The notes under the pieces were generated by a model. The model was given only the letters and a program-made list of their open reading frames with translations. It was not told where the DNA came from and ran no database searches. The position numbers were made by a program, and so were the translations under genes. Source: Bog-473 sp052140165 (GTDB lineage Bacteria > Actinomycetota > Acidimicrobiia > Acidimicrobiales > RAAP-2). From it: DNA of 64,000 nt. The stretch lies in assembly GCA_052140165.1 (NCBI GenBank), contig JBKQUM010000161.1:8805-72804 (forward strand), written 5' to 3'. This document shows, in pieces, positions 1-8,243 of the stretch (positions are counted from its first letter, which is position 1; the number at the start of each line of letters is the position of its first letter).

Positions 1-1076
1 AGGTCGTTGGCGCCGTGGGCCGCCCCCAGTCCCACGAAGCCCGCCCGGGCGTCGTCGCGCCACCACGGGGCACGGGCCCCGTCGAGCCACGGCACCGCCA
101 CCACCCCGCGTGCGCCCGGGGGGCTCTCCCCCGCCAGGCGCGCCAGCTCGTCGGGTGTGCTCCCGAGCAGCCTCCCGAGCCAGGCCAGGAAGGAGCCGGC
201 AGCCGACAGGCCACCCTCGAGCAGCCAGCCCCCGTCCGCCGCCCGTGTCACCACCGCCCCGGCCGGTGAGGGGACGGGACGCTCGTGCACGGGCACCGAC
301 ACGTTGCCGGTGGTGCCCCAGCTGACCATCGGGTGGTCCTCCGACGCACCCGATCCCATCACCTCGCACTGGCGGTCACCGGCGCCGATGACCACGGGGA
401 TGCCGGGCCGCAGCCCGAGCTCCGCGCCCGGCACCGACTTCAGCTGGCCGACGACGGTGTCCGACGCGACGACGCTCGGGAGCTTGCCCAGCGCGGGGCC
501 GGCCAGCTCCCGCACGGCGTTGCCGTCGAAGTCGTACAGCCCGCTGCGCGACGCGAACGTGGCGTCCGTGACCGCCTGGTCCGTCATGCGGTAGACGACC
601 AGATCGCGCGGCGAAAGGACGAGATCGGCCGCGTCGAGGCGCCCGGGCTCGTGCTCGGCCAGCCAGGCCAGCTTCGCCGCCACCGCACCGGCGTCGAGCG
701 GGATCCCGGTACGGGCCCGGTTGATGTCGTCGCCGCCCATCCGCTCCGCCAGCGCCCGCGCCTCGGCGGCGGCCCGGTGGTCGGACCACAGGATGCCCTT
801 GCCGACGGGGTCCCCCTTCGCGGTCACCGGGACGAAGGTCTGCCGGGCTCCCGAGCACGCGACGACGTCGACCTCCGCGAACGCCCGCGGTGCCTGGGCC
901 CGCGCTTCGGCGCACGCGATGACCAGCGTGGTCCACCAGCGCAGCGGGTCCTGCTCGGCCCAACCGACCTCGGGGTGCGTCGTGGTGAGCTCCGAACGGG
1001 CCAGCGCGGCCAGGCCACCGTCGCCCCACAGCCCGACCTTGGTGACGGTCGTCCCGAAGTCGATGGTCAGGATCAC
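1..1076 (-). CDS. FGGY-family carbohydrate kinase (partial, 3-prime end outside the window)
   Basis: Cytoplasmic ATP-dependent sugar kinase of the xylulokinase/gluconokinase superfamily. About 358 residues are visible of a family length near 500. The actin-like N-terminal motif (IDFGTTVTKVGLW, residues 5-17) and a GAGDRQCEVMGSG segment near residue 230 support the family. The GTG start overlaps the stop of the upstream aldolase gene by 4 bases (GTGA), so the two are translationally coupled. It is the last visible gene of a four-gene sugar operon and should phosphorylate the intermediate cleaved or reduced by its neighbours. The substrate cannot be read from the sequence. Confidence 0.85.
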   Translation of the reverse strand, partial: MILTIDFGTTVTKVGLWGDGGLAALARSELTTTHPEVGWAEQDPLRWWTTLVIACAEARAQAPRAFAEVDVVACSGARQTFVPVTAKGDPVGKGILWSDHRAAAEARALAERMGGDDINRARTGIPLDAGAVAAKLAWLAEHEPGRLDAADLVLSPRDLVVYRMTDQAVTDATFASRSGLYDFDGNAVRELAGPALGKLPSVVASDTVVGQLKSVPGAELGLRPGIPVVIGAGDRQCEVMGSGASEDHPMVSWGTTGNVSVPVHERPVPSPAGAVVTRAADGGWLLEGGLSAAGSFLAWLGRLLGSTPDELARLAGESPPGARGVVAVPWLDGARAPWWRDDARAGFVGLGAAHGAND

Positions 1077-1840
1077 CGGCCGTGCACCAGCGCGTCGACG
1101 AGGCCGGCCATTTCCGCCGGGTCCGGGTCCTGGTACAGCGTCCGCCCCATGGCCATGCCGGCGCCCCCGCCCTCCATGACGTCGCGCACCTCGTCGAGCA
1201 CGCGGTCGCGTCCCGCCTCGCTGCGCGGGCCCCCGAGGAAGAGGACGGGCACGCCGACGCTCGCCACCACCCGGGCCACCGCGCGCTGGCGGTCGGCGCC
1301 CGGGCTCGACGCGGGCACCGGGACCTTGATCACGGGGGCCCCGATGTCGTGCGCGATGACCGACGCCAGCACGACAGCGTCGACGTCGCGCTGTACCCGT
1401 CCCTCGTGCCACACCAGCGGCTCGACGAGGGCCTCGAGCCCCGCGTCGCGCGACTGCTCGAGCACCTGGCCCAGCAGTTCGAGCGCGGACGCCGTCACGG
1501 GGTCCTCCATGTCGATGCGCGTCATGTGCTTGACGCCGGTCCAACCGTCGGCCGCGGCACGGGGCACGCTGGCCACCAGACGGTCGTCGAGCTCGAAGGC
1601 GGACCCGGCCAGGCCGGTCCGGTTGATGGAGAGGTAGGTGCGGTGCAGCGCCGTGATGTGGCCCGCAGCCGCCAGGCCGGTCAGGGGCTCGGCGGTGGCC
1701 AGGATCCCGTCGCAGAAGGGCAGCGCCTGGGCCAGCGCCCCGAAGAACTCGGCCCAGTTCTCGGTGGTCAACACCGCCCGGGCGCGGTGGTCCGCCGCCA
1801 GGATGAGCGAGGGGATGGGCAGCGGCCCGGGTGCGGTCAT
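1073..1840 (-). CDS. Class I aldolase-like TIM-barrel protein (LacD/DeoC/Cgl0159-like)
   Basis: A 255-residue (beta/alpha)8 protein resembling Schiff-base aldolases that split a phosphorylated sugar. It begins with an ILAADHR segment, as in fructose-bisphosphate and tagatose-bisphosphate aldolases, and has a central VIKVPVP strand whose Lys is the likely Schiff-base residue, followed by VLFLGGPRS and a GGGAGMAMGR phosphate-binding loop. The ATG start sits in an ATGA overlap with the preceding dehydrogenase and the stop overlaps the kinase start. Family membership is fairly clear; the sugar cleaved is unknown. Confidence 0.75.
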   Translation of the reverse strand: MTAPGPLPIPSLILAADHRARAVLTTENWAEFFGALAQALPFCDGILATAEPLTGLAAAGHITALHRTYLSINRTGLAGSAFELDDRLVASVPRAAADGWTGVKHMTRIDMEDPVTASALELLGQVLEQSRDAGLEALVEPLVWHEGRVQRDVDAVVLASVIAHDIGAPVIKVPVPASSPGADRQRAVARVVASVGVPVLFLGGPRSEAGRDRVLDEVRDVMEGGGAGMAMGRTLYQDPDPAEMAGLVDALVHGR

Positions 1841-2724
1841 CCGGCTCCGGCCAGCGACAGGACCACCTTGGCCAGGGAGGAGAAGTCCTCCCGGCCGTAG
1901 CCGGCGGCGCTCGCCGCCGTGAGCAGTTGGCGCGCCGCCGCCGTGGTGGGCACCACCACGCCACGGCGTGCCGCGTACGCCATGGCCAGGTCGATGTCCT
2001 TGGCCATCAGGTCGGTCATGAATCCCGGCTGCCAGCCGTTCGACGCCGGGCTCTCGGGGATGACGCCGGGTACCGGCAGCCGCGTGCGCACCGCCACGCA
2101 GTCGCCGGTGGCATGGGTGAGGACCAGCAGCAGCTTCTCCATGTCGACGCCCGACGTCGCCGCCATGGCGGTGGCCTCCGCCGTCGCGGTCATCTGGGCC
2201 GCGTAGATCACCTGGTTGCACAGCTTGACCACCTGACCCATGCCCGGGCCGCCGACGTGCACGATCAACCCGGCGAAGGGCTCCATGGCCGGCTCGGTCT
2301 GCGCCAGCACCCCGGCGTCGCCACCGACCATGAGCGTGAGGGTGCCCTTCTGCGCACCCGCGGTGCCGCCCGACAACGGCGCGTCGAGGTACTGCGCCCC
2401 GGTCCCCGCGACGCGGGCGTGCTGGGCCCGCTCCACCTCGGGGTCGATGGTGGAGCAGTCCACGACCGTCCGCCCGGTTCCGAGCACGGGCAGCATGGCG
2501 TCCACCACCTCGACCACCTCGGGCGAGTTGGGCACGCACAGGAAGATCACGTCCGACACCTCGGCCACACCTTTCGGCGATCCCCCGTCGGCCGCCCCGG
2601 CGGCGACGGCGGCGTCGACCGGCCCCCGCCCACGCGAGGCCACGGTGACCTCGTGACCGGCGGAAACCAGGTGCCCCGCCATCGGCAGCCCCATGGCGCC
2701 CAGCCCGATGAATCCGATGCGCAT
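1837..2724 (-). CDS. NAD(P)-dependent dehydrogenase, 3-hydroxyisobutyrate dehydrogenase family
   Basis: A 295-residue beta-hydroxyacid dehydrogenase. The N-terminal Rossmann motif GFIGLGAMGLPMA (residues 4-16), the substrate-binding DAPLSGGTAG block and the catalytic Lys in a QVVKLCNQ segment are all present, and the length is normal. The ATG at 2724 is chosen because GGAGGG lies about 8 bases upstream. In sugar operons this family reduces or oxidises small hydroxy-acids or semialdehydes made by an aldolase, which fits its position between the GH4 glycosidase and the aldolase. The substrate is inferred only as far as a C3-C4 hydroxy-acid or semialdehyde. Confidence 0.85.
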   Translation of the reverse strand: MRIGFIGLGAMGLPMAGHLVSAGHEVTVASRGRGPVDAAVAAGAADGGSPKGVAEVSDVIFLCVPNSPEVVEVVDAMLPVLGTGRTVVDCSTIDPEVERAQHARVAGTGAQYLDAPLSGGTAGAQKGTLTLMVGGDAGVLAQTEPAMEPFAGLIVHVGGPGMGQVVKLCNQVIYAAQMTATAEATAMAATSGVDMEKLLLVLTHATGDCVAVRTRLPVPGVIPESPASNGWQPGFMTDLMAKDIDLAMAYAARRGVVVPTTAAARQLLTAASAAGYGREDFSSLAKVVLSLAGAG

Positions 2725-2753
2725 GTGTGTCCCTCCAGACGTCTCGGCCGGTC

Positions 2754-4106
2754 CTAGGCGAACTGGGGCAGCCACTCGGCCGTGCCGGCGAGCAGCTCGG
2801 CCACCATGGCCTCCATGACGCGCAGGTCACCCCGGCCGGCCAGCGGGTCGAGCGCGAAGGCCTCGGCGGCCAGGCCACGGTCCCCGCGGACGGCGGCCTC
2901 GACGGTGAGCTCCTGCGTGGCGACGTGGCGCCGCACGATCTCGTCGTAGGGTGCCGGCAGCACGGAGCGGTCGCGGCCGCGGATCCCGTCCCCGTCGATG
3001 ACGCAGATCGACTCGAGCACGACGTCGGGCGGCAATCCGACGGCCTGGCCCGCGTTGGGGATGTTGACCGGCGCCTCGAAGGGCTCCCCGGTGAGCATGG
3101 CCTGGATCATCGGTGAGGGCAGCTCACCCGACTGCCACGTCTGCAGGTCCTTGGTGCCCGCCAGCCAGGCGTCGACGTCGGCGATGTACCCGGCCTGGTG
3201 CGCCTCCCGCCTCGAGATCGGGCTCAGCCCGATGTTGTACGCCGCGCCCCAGCCCGACTCGGGCGTGAGGGCGAAGGAGACGAACTCCGCGATGTGCCGG
3301 TCGCCGGCGGCCGGGAAGGTGCCCCAGCGGTCGAGCAGCGTCAGCTTGAAGAGGTGGCGCTGGGCGAAGTCGAGCTTGGAGAAGGTCTCGGCCTCCGGGC
3401 GTCCCTCGTAGGGCGCGAGCGACTCCAGGCCGCCCACCTCGTCGACCAACGTCCGCAGCACGTCGAACCCGTCGGCGCCGTCCACCCGGAGGGACGTGAG
3501 CACGGGGAAGTGGTTGACGCCCGTCACCGACGCCGTGACCGCCTCGAGCGGCCGGCCGAGCGCGATGGCCAGGTCCATGCAGAAGTTGCCCACCTCGTGG
3601 CAGAGCCCCACCGTCTTGATGCTGGTCTCCCGGCACACCGACCTCGTCAGGGCGGTCATGGGGTTGGTGATGTTGAAGAGCCAGGCATCGGGGCAGTGCT
3701 GCTCCATGGCCTTGCCGATGCCGACCAGGACCGGGATGTTGCGCAGGGCGCGGTTGATGCCTCCCGGGCCGACGGTGTCGCCCACGGTCTGGGTGATGCC
3801 GTGCGCCGCCGGCACGTCGAGGTCCACCGCCATCGATCGGAAGGCGCCGGTCGAGATGCACACGATGACGAAGTCGGCACCGTCGAGGGCGATGGGGAGG
3901 TCGGTGGTGGCGGCGATGGTCGCCTTGGCCTCCATGGCGTCGTTGAGCTTGTGGGCCAGCGCCTCCATCTTGGGCAGCGGAGCCGGGTCGATGTCCTGGA
4001 GCACGAGGCGCATGCCCGACAGCGCCGGCGTACCGAAGAGGTCGGCCATCAGCTCCGGGCCCCACTGATAGCTGCCCCCACCGACGATCGTCACTTGGGT
4101 CCCCAC
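2754..4106 (-). CDS. NAD+- and metal-dependent glycoside hydrolase, family 4
   Basis: A 450-residue GH4 enzyme. GH4 members open a glycosidic bond by a transient NAD+-dependent oxidation at C3 and need Mn2+. Seen here: NAD-binding VTIVGGGSYQWGPE at the N-terminus, the metal-site motifs NITNPM and LCHEVGN (Cys and His ligands), and the VNHF segment. The nearest described types are alpha-galactosidases and alpha-glucuronidases; which sugar is released is not decidable. First gene of the operon, with 29 bases before the dehydrogenase. The GTG start lies only 24 bases from a divergent GTG, so the promoters must overlap or the transcripts be near-leaderless. Confidence 0.85.
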   Translation of the reverse strand: MGTQVTIVGGGSYQWGPELMADLFGTPALSGMRLVLQDIDPAPLPKMEALAHKLNDAMEAKATIAATTDLPIALDGADFVIVCISTGAFRSMAVDLDVPAAHGITQTVGDTVGPGGINRALRNIPVLVGIGKAMEQHCPDAWLFNITNPMTALTRSVCRETSIKTVGLCHEVGNFCMDLAIALGRPLEAVTASVTGVNHFPVLTSLRVDGADGFDVLRTLVDEVGGLESLAPYEGRPEAETFSKLDFAQRHLFKLTLLDRWGTFPAAGDRHIAEFVSFALTPESGWGAAYNIGLSPISRREAHQAGYIADVDAWLAGTKDLQTWQSGELPSPMIQAMLTGEPFEAPVNIPNAGQAVGLPPDVVLESICVIDGDGIRGRDRSVLPAPYDEIVRRHVATQELTVEAAVRGDRGLAAEAFALDPLAGRGDLRVMEAMVAELLAGTAEWLPQFA

Positions 4107-4130
4107 GGCCGCCAGAGTACAGTCCCCGTC

Positions 4131-4520
4131 GTGCGCAGCCTCCGGCGTCGTGCTCCCCTGGCGCTCGCCGCGGTCTTCACGACCAGCGGCATCGTGCACC
4201 TCGTCCGCCCGCAGGCCTTCGCGTCGATCATGCCGCGCGCCATCCCCGAGGAGCGCCACACCGCGCTCATTTACGCCAGCGGGCTGGTCGAGCTGGTGTG
4301 CGCAGCCGGGCTGGTCCGGCGCACGCGATGGGCCGCCGCGGCCAGCGTGGCCACGCTGGCGGCCGTCTTCCCGGCCAACGTGCAGATGGCGCTCGACGCC
4401 GGGACGGGGCGCAACCAGGGCCCGGCGGACAGCCGCGCCGTCGCCTGGGGCCGCCTCCCGCTGCAGCTGGCGATGGTGTGGGCCGCGCTCCAGGCCCGCC
4501 CCGGCCGCGATCCGGGCTGA
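4131..4520 (+). CDS. DoxX-like small membrane protein
   Basis: A 129-residue integral membrane protein with four hydrophobic stretches. The pattern of a small polar N-terminus, FTTSGIVHLVRPQ, a PRAIPEERHTALIYASG segment and a WGRLPLQL C-terminal helix is that of the DoxX/DoxD-like family, often found beside oxidoreductases. No catalytic residues are recognisable. It starts at GTG with no clear ribosome site, 24 bases from the divergent GH4 gene, and is followed after 5 bases by a GNAT gene, so the two are probably co-transcribed. Confidence 0.7.
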   Translation: MRSLRRRAPLALAAVFTTSGIVHLVRPQAFASIMPRAIPEERHTALIYASGLVELVCAAGLVRRTRWAAAASVATLAAVFPANVQMALDAGTGRNQGPADSRAVAWGRLPLQLAMVWAALQARPGRDPG

Positions 4521-4525
4521 CGGCC

Positions 4526-4939
4526 GTGGAGATCAGGGTGTGCCGCCCCGGCGACGAGCGCCTCGTCACGGCGGCCTCCCACCTGTTCGACGGTCCGGCC
4601 GAGCCGGCGGCGACGTCCCGCTTCCTCGCCGAGGACGGCCACCACCTGCTGGTCGCCTACGAGGACGGCCGGGCGGTGGGCTTCGTCAGCGGGGTGGAGG
4701 TGACCCATCCCGACAAGGGCACCGAGATGTTCCTGTACGAGCTGGCGGTGGATGCGCCCGCCCGTCGCCGGGGCATCGGGCGGGCGTTGGTCGAGCGGCT
4801 GGCCGGCGTCGCCCGCGAGGCCGGCTGCTACGGCATGTGGGTCGTCACCGACCGCGACAACGACGCTGCCCGCGCCACCTACGAGGGGACGGGCGCGCTG
4901 CCCGAGACGGATCAGGTCGTGGAGGTCTGGACCTTCTAG
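4526..4939 (+). CDS. GNAT-family N-acetyltransferase (AAC(3)-I-like)
   Basis: A 137-residue single-domain acetyltransferase using acetyl-CoA. The acetyl-CoA binding loop RRRGIGRALVERL sits near residues 79-91, preceded by the strand YELAVD and followed by the conserved YGMWVVTDRDN strand and helix. Overall pattern resembles aminoglycoside 3-N-acetyltransferase-type GNATs, but resistance cannot be inferred. The GTG start lies 5 bases after the DoxX-like gene. Confidence 0.8.
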   Translation: MEIRVCRPGDERLVTAASHLFDGPAEPAATSRFLAEDGHHLLVAYEDGRAVGFVSGVEVTHPDKGTEMFLYELAVDAPARRRGIGRALVERLAGVAREAGCYGMWVVTDRDNDAARATYEGTGALPETDQVVEVWTF

Positions 4940-4944
4940 AGACC

Positions 4945-5150
4945 CGGTTCGAGATCGCGGTCCTCGCCGGAAACCCGCCGAAGGCGGTGAGCAGGACGAA
5001 GATGCACGTGACGAACGTGATGGAGAGCCCGAAGTTCACCCGCTGGACCGAGAACGCGATCGCGCTCGCGCCGACGGCCAGGACGGCGAGGAGCGTCGGG
5101 TCGGGCCGCAGAGCGAGGAGCAGGACGGTCGTCCACGCCGTTCGGGCGAT
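4945..5150 (-). pseudogene. C-terminal remnant of a FUSC-family (fusaric-acid-resistance-like) membrane transporter
   Basis: In one minus-strand frame this stretch reads WTTVLLLALRPDPTLLAVL, then an IAFSVQRVNFGLSITF segment and a terminal hydrophobic helix. The RPDPT turn, the QRVN-aromatic turn and the final helix match the end of the second FUSC membrane domain. No start codon, N-terminal half or cytoplasmic region is present, and the sequence loses family resemblance on both sides, so I read it as decay rather than a small gene. It lies between a plus-strand and a minus-strand GNAT gene. Confidence 0.45.
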
Positions 5151-5207
5151 TCCGTCACCGTCCCCGCCGCGGGCGTGTCCGGGCGCCGGACCGGCGCAGC
5201 CGCCGGC

Positions 5208-5672
5208 TCACACCAGCCGCTTCTCCCCCCAGAAGCAGGCGAACGGGTTGTCGTTGTATGCCGGCACCTCCACGTACCCGGTCCGCCGGTACAGGCGCTG
5301 CGCGTGCACCTGCTTGGGACCGGTGTCGAGGCGGGCCACGTGGTAGCCGAGCGACACCGCCTCGCTCTCGAGCGCCGCCAGCAGCGCGGCCGCCACGCCG
5401 CGCGAGCGTGCGGCGGGGCGGACGTACATCCGCTTGATCTCCGCCACGCCGTCGCCCAGGCGCCGCAGCCCTCCCCCGGCCACGGCGTCGGCACCCTCGT
5501 AGCCGACGAGGTAGGCGCCGCCGGGCGGCCTCAGCTCGGCCGGCTGCAGCGGGGGGTTGTCCAGCCGGCTGGGTGTCTCGTAGTCGTCGTTGAGCTCGGC
5601 CCGCATGGCGGCCAGGAGCTCGGAGGCCGGCAGCTCGTCCGGGTCGCACACCTCGAAGCGGATGGCGTTCAC
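5208..5672 (-). CDS. GNAT-family N-acetyltransferase
   Basis: A 154-residue acetyltransferase. The acetyl-CoA loop is ARSRGVAAALLAALE (about residues 92-106), preceded by EIKRMYVRP, the usual beta-4 strand, and followed by LYRRTGYVEVPAYNDNP, the typical end of this GNAT subgroup. The GTG start overlaps the stop of the upstream epimerase-like gene by 4 bases, so both belong to one transcript. Substrate unknown. Confidence 0.8.
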   Translation of the reverse strand: MNAIRFEVCDPDELPASELLAAMRAELNDDYETPSRLDNPPLQPAELRPPGGAYLVGYEGADAVAGGGLRRLGDGVAEIKRMYVRPAARSRGVAAALLAALESEAVSLGYHVARLDTGPKQVHAQRLYRRTGYVEVPAYNDNPFACFWGEKRLV

Positions 5673-6604
5673 GCCACCCGGTCGGGGTGCAACGCCTTGG
5701 CCATGCGGCGCATCCCCTCGCGCCATGGGACCGTCGTCCGCCCCACGAGCTCGTGCATGCGCGTCGTGTCGATCTCCACACTATCGATGGTCTGATCGGT
5801 GGGGTCGAAGCGTGCCTCGGTTCCGGCCAGCTCGGCGAGGAAGGTGCACCACTCCTCGATGCTGACGGGCTCGCTCCCGCCCCAATTGACCGTCACGGCG
5901 GGGATCGAAGCCGCGCCGAGGAGGCGGGGCACCATGGCGAGGATGTCGTCGTTGTGCAGCGGGTGGTACACGCTGGGAGTGTCGAGGTGGACCGGCACGG
6001 CGTGACCCGACAGCATCATGTGGAGGTGGATGGCGGGCCACCCGCCGTTGTCGCCGTAGGGCACCGAGAGGCGGGCGATCGTGGTCGGCAGGCCGAACCG
6101 CTCCGCGCCCCAGCGCGCCGTGCCCTCTGCCGCGATCTTGCAGATGCTGTAGGTGCGCAGGAAGGGCCAGACCCCGTGGTTGTCACCGAGGGGCCCGTCC
6201 TCGTCGAAGACCCGGTGCCCGTCGGGCTTGTAGACCGCCGTGGACGAGCAGTGCAGGAAGGCACGGGCGCCGCGGTGGTGCTCCATCAGGTACGCGAGGC
6301 CGCCGCTGTTGGCCGCCAGGTCCCTCTCCCAGTCGTTGGTCTTGGCCACCGCGAAGTTGAGCACGTAGTCGGCATCCGCCGGCAGGCCCCCCACATCGCC
6401 GGTCACCAGGTCCACGGGCACGCACTCGACCCCTGCGGCCTCGAGTTGTGTGCGGGCCGCCGCGTCGGAGAAGCGGGCCGCCCCGATCACCCGGTTGTCG
6501 CGGGCGAGGGAGATGGCCAGCGGGCGCGCCACCTGGCCGGTGACGCCGGTGACGACGATGGTGCTGCCTTGCAACGTGTCGGGAGTCGACGTATCGGGAG
6601 TCAT
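5669..6604 (-). CDS. NAD(P)-dependent epimerase/reductase, extended SDR superfamily
   Basis: A 311-residue extended short-chain dehydrogenase. The cofactor motif is VTGVTGQVARPLA (residues 18-30), a TGxxGxxA-type pattern; the catalytic YSICK (YxxxK) follows, with the Ser of HCSSTAVY ahead of it. The C-terminal half has the substrate domain (NWGGSEPVSIEEW, LAELAG). Likely acts on a nucleotide-sugar, steroid or aldehyde; not resolvable. Coupled to the GNAT gene downstream. The divergent DUF1543 gene starts 31 bases away. Confidence 0.8.
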   Translation of the reverse strand: MTPDTSTPDTLQGSTIVVTGVTGQVARPLAISLARDNRVIGAARFSDAAARTQLEAAGVECVPVDLVTGDVGGLPADADYVLNFAVAKTNDWERDLAANSGGLAYLMEHHRGARAFLHCSSTAVYKPDGHRVFDEDGPLGDNHGVWPFLRTYSICKIAAEGTARWGAERFGLPTTIARLSVPYGDNGGWPAIHLHMMLSGHAVPVHLDTPSVYHPLHNDDILAMVPRLLGAASIPAVTVNWGGSEPVSIEEWCTFLAELAGTEARFDPTDQTIDSVEIDTTRMHELVGRTTVPWREGMRRMAKALHPDRVA

Positions 6605-6635
6605 GGCCCCCTTCGTACTCGCTACGCTGCCCCGC

Positions 6636-6905
6636 GTGCACCTCTACGCGGCGTACCTCGGGGGCGAGCTCGGCCCCGGCCGGATGGGCGAGGACCACGA
6701 GGTCGTCTTCGTGGTGGCCGACGACGAGCGTTCGGCCCGCCGGGCCGCCAAGGCCAAGTGGGGCGGGGAGGGCCGGCCGCACGTCGACGCCCTCACCCGC
6801 GTGGAGCGGATCGACGGCTTCGCCGTCGGGCTCACGCCGGGCGGCGAGGGCGATGCCACCGAGACCGTCGGCTACAACGAGGAGGCGCGCCCGGCGGCGC
6901 AGTGA
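6636..6905 (+). CDS. DUF1543 domain protein
   Basis: An 89-residue cytoplasmic protein matching the DUF1543 pattern by eye: an LYAAYLGG N-terminal strand, then EDHEVVFVVADD, an alanine-rich helix and HVDALTRVERIDGF. The function of the family is not known to me. The GTG start gives the conserved first strand; the reading frame extends upstream but loses the family pattern. It ends 5 bases before the convergent SDR gene. Confidence 0.65.
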   Translation: MHLYAAYLGGELGPGRMGEDHEVVFVVADDERSARRAAKAKWGGEGRPHVDALTRVERIDGFAVGLTPGGEGDATETVGYNEEARPAAQ

Positions 6906-6910
6906 GCCGC

Positions 6911-7687
6911 TCAGACAGCGGGCGAGAGCCCCCCGTCCAGGTTGATCGCCGCGCCGGTGAGGTACGAGGCGCGGGCCGAGAGCAGGAAGCAGCCCAGGTC
7001 GGCGAACTCCCCGGCGCGACCGAAGCGGCCCATAGGGATGCCCGAGTCCTGGGCGAAGCGCTCGTAGAACCCTTCCAGCTCCAGGCCCGAGGCGGCCGCG
7101 GCCCGGACCCACTGCCCGCTCTCGATCAACCCGATCAGCACGGCGTTGACCCGGATGCCGTCGGGCCCCAGCTCCTTGGAGAGCGCCTTCATGAGCGCCA
7201 TTCCGGCAGCGCGGGTGACCGAGCTCGGCTCGCTGGCCGCGCCGGGCGCCTTGGCGGCCATGGCGAGGGTGAACACGACGGCGCCCCGGCTGACCCGCAG
7301 GTGCGGCAGGGCGAGGCGGGTCAGACGGACCGCGGCCATGAGCTTCAGGTCGATGTCGGACTCCCACGCCGCGTCGTCCGTCGACTCGAAGCGCCCGGCC
7401 GCCGACCGGCCCGCGTTGTGCACGACCCCGTCGATGCGGCCCCAGCGGCCGACGGCGGCGTCGACGAACGCCTCGAGGTCGGCGGGCGACGAGACGTCCG
7501 CCCGCTGCACCAGCGCGTCGCCGTCCGCGTCCGCCAGGGTGGCCCGGGCCACGCGCAGCCGCTCCTCGTCACGGCCGCAGACGGCGACCGACGCGCCCTC
7601 GGTGGCGAGTTGGCTGGCGAGGGCGAGGCCGAGTCCGTCGGTGCCGCCCGTGATGAGCACGACCTGGCCGTCCAGCTCGAGATCCAT
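6911..7687 (-). CDS. Classical short-chain dehydrogenase/reductase
   Basis: A 258-residue SDR using NAD(P)H. TGGTDGLGLALA near residues 14-25 is the cofactor loop and HNAG the structural motif. The usual YxxxK catalytic pair is not clear: the place where SYSASK would be expected reads SEPSSVTRAAG, so the Tyr/Lys pair appears replaced. The C-terminal GAAINLDGGLSP is canonical. RBS GGAGG precedes the ATG, and only 3 bases separate it from the upstream kinase gene. Activity may be atypical or lost. Confidence 0.8.
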   Translation of the reverse strand: MDLELDGQVVLITGGTDGLGLALASQLATEGASVAVCGRDEERLRVARATLADADGDALVQRADVSSPADLEAFVDAAVGRWGRIDGVVHNAGRSAAGRFESTDDAAWESDIDLKLMAAVRLTRLALPHLRVSRGAVVFTLAMAAKAPGAASEPSSVTRAAGMALMKALSKELGPDGIRVNAVLIGLIESGQWVRAAAASGLELEGFYERFAQDSGIPMGRFGRAGEFADLGCFLLSARASYLTGAAINLDGGLSPAV

Positions 7688-7690
7688 CGG

Positions 7691-8233
7691 TCATTCCTCC
7701 TTCGTCGTGGCGGACGCCACGCCAGCCACGAACGCATCGGCGTCCGCCTGCGAGCGCAGGCGGACGAACTCCAGGTGGTCCCAGCGGGGGTCGATCTCGG
7801 CGGCCGCGTAACGCCGGCGGTAGACCTTGTGCCGGCTGGCTGTCCAGGCGATGATCGACTTCTCGGGGTTCAGTGACCAGAGGTTGGAGAAGGGCTCCTT
7901 GTTGCCGTTCCACAGCTCCTGCCGGGTCGCGGTCCTCCGCACCGTGCGCCGGATGGTCCGGCCCATGACGGTCGCGTAGGACAGGTCGAACCACGCGACC
8001 GTGTCGGCCTTCTGCCAGACCACCTCCTGCACCACGGAGTAATTGCCGTCGACCACCCAGCGGGGCGCCTCCGTCGCCTCGGCCACCAGGGCCCGGAACT
8101 CGTCGTCGCTGAGCGGCGTCCAGCCCGGCTGGTGGTAGATGGCGTCGAGCTCCACGTGGGGCGCACCGAGCGCCCGTGCCAGCTCGAGCGCCAGGGTGGT
8201 CTTGCCCGATCCCGAGCACCCGACGACCGCCAC
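7691..8233 (-). CDS. P-loop adenylate-kinase-like (topology-modulation/shikimate-kinase-like) protein
   Basis: A 180-residue P-loop NTPase. Walker A is GCSGSGKTTLA directly at the N-terminus, followed by HVELDAIYHQPGW and WVVDGNYS, hallmarks of the small adenylate-kinase-related family often annotated as DNA topology modulation protein, and a basic lid region rich in Arg (TIRRTVRRTATR). The phosphate acceptor is unknown. The GTG start lies 10 bases after the upstream SDR stop. Confidence 0.75.
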   Translation of the reverse strand: MAVVGCSGSGKTTLALELARALGAPHVELDAIYHQPGWTPLSDDEFRALVAEATEAPRWVVDGNYSVVQEVVWQKADTVAWFDLSYATVMGRTIRRTVRRTATRQELWNGNKEPFSNLWSLNPEKSIIAWTASRHKVYRRRYAAAEIDPRWDHLEFVRLRSQADADAFVAGVASATTKEE

Positions 8234-8243
8234 GCGTTCGATC

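Noticed and set aside
285..1637. Long plus-strand open frames over the sugar operon (and similar ones at 5687-7876, 8139-9524, 16440-17744)
   Set aside because: They are antisense frames made long by high GC. They are His/Arg/Gly/Ala-rich with no family motif, while the opposite strand encodes clear enzymes.
1..4106. Sulfoquinovose (sulfo-EMP-like) catabolism operon
   Set aside because: HIBADH-type reductase, LacD-like aldolase and kinase are reminiscent, but the glycosidase is GH4, the kinase is FGGY and no isomerase or sulfonate exporter is seen.
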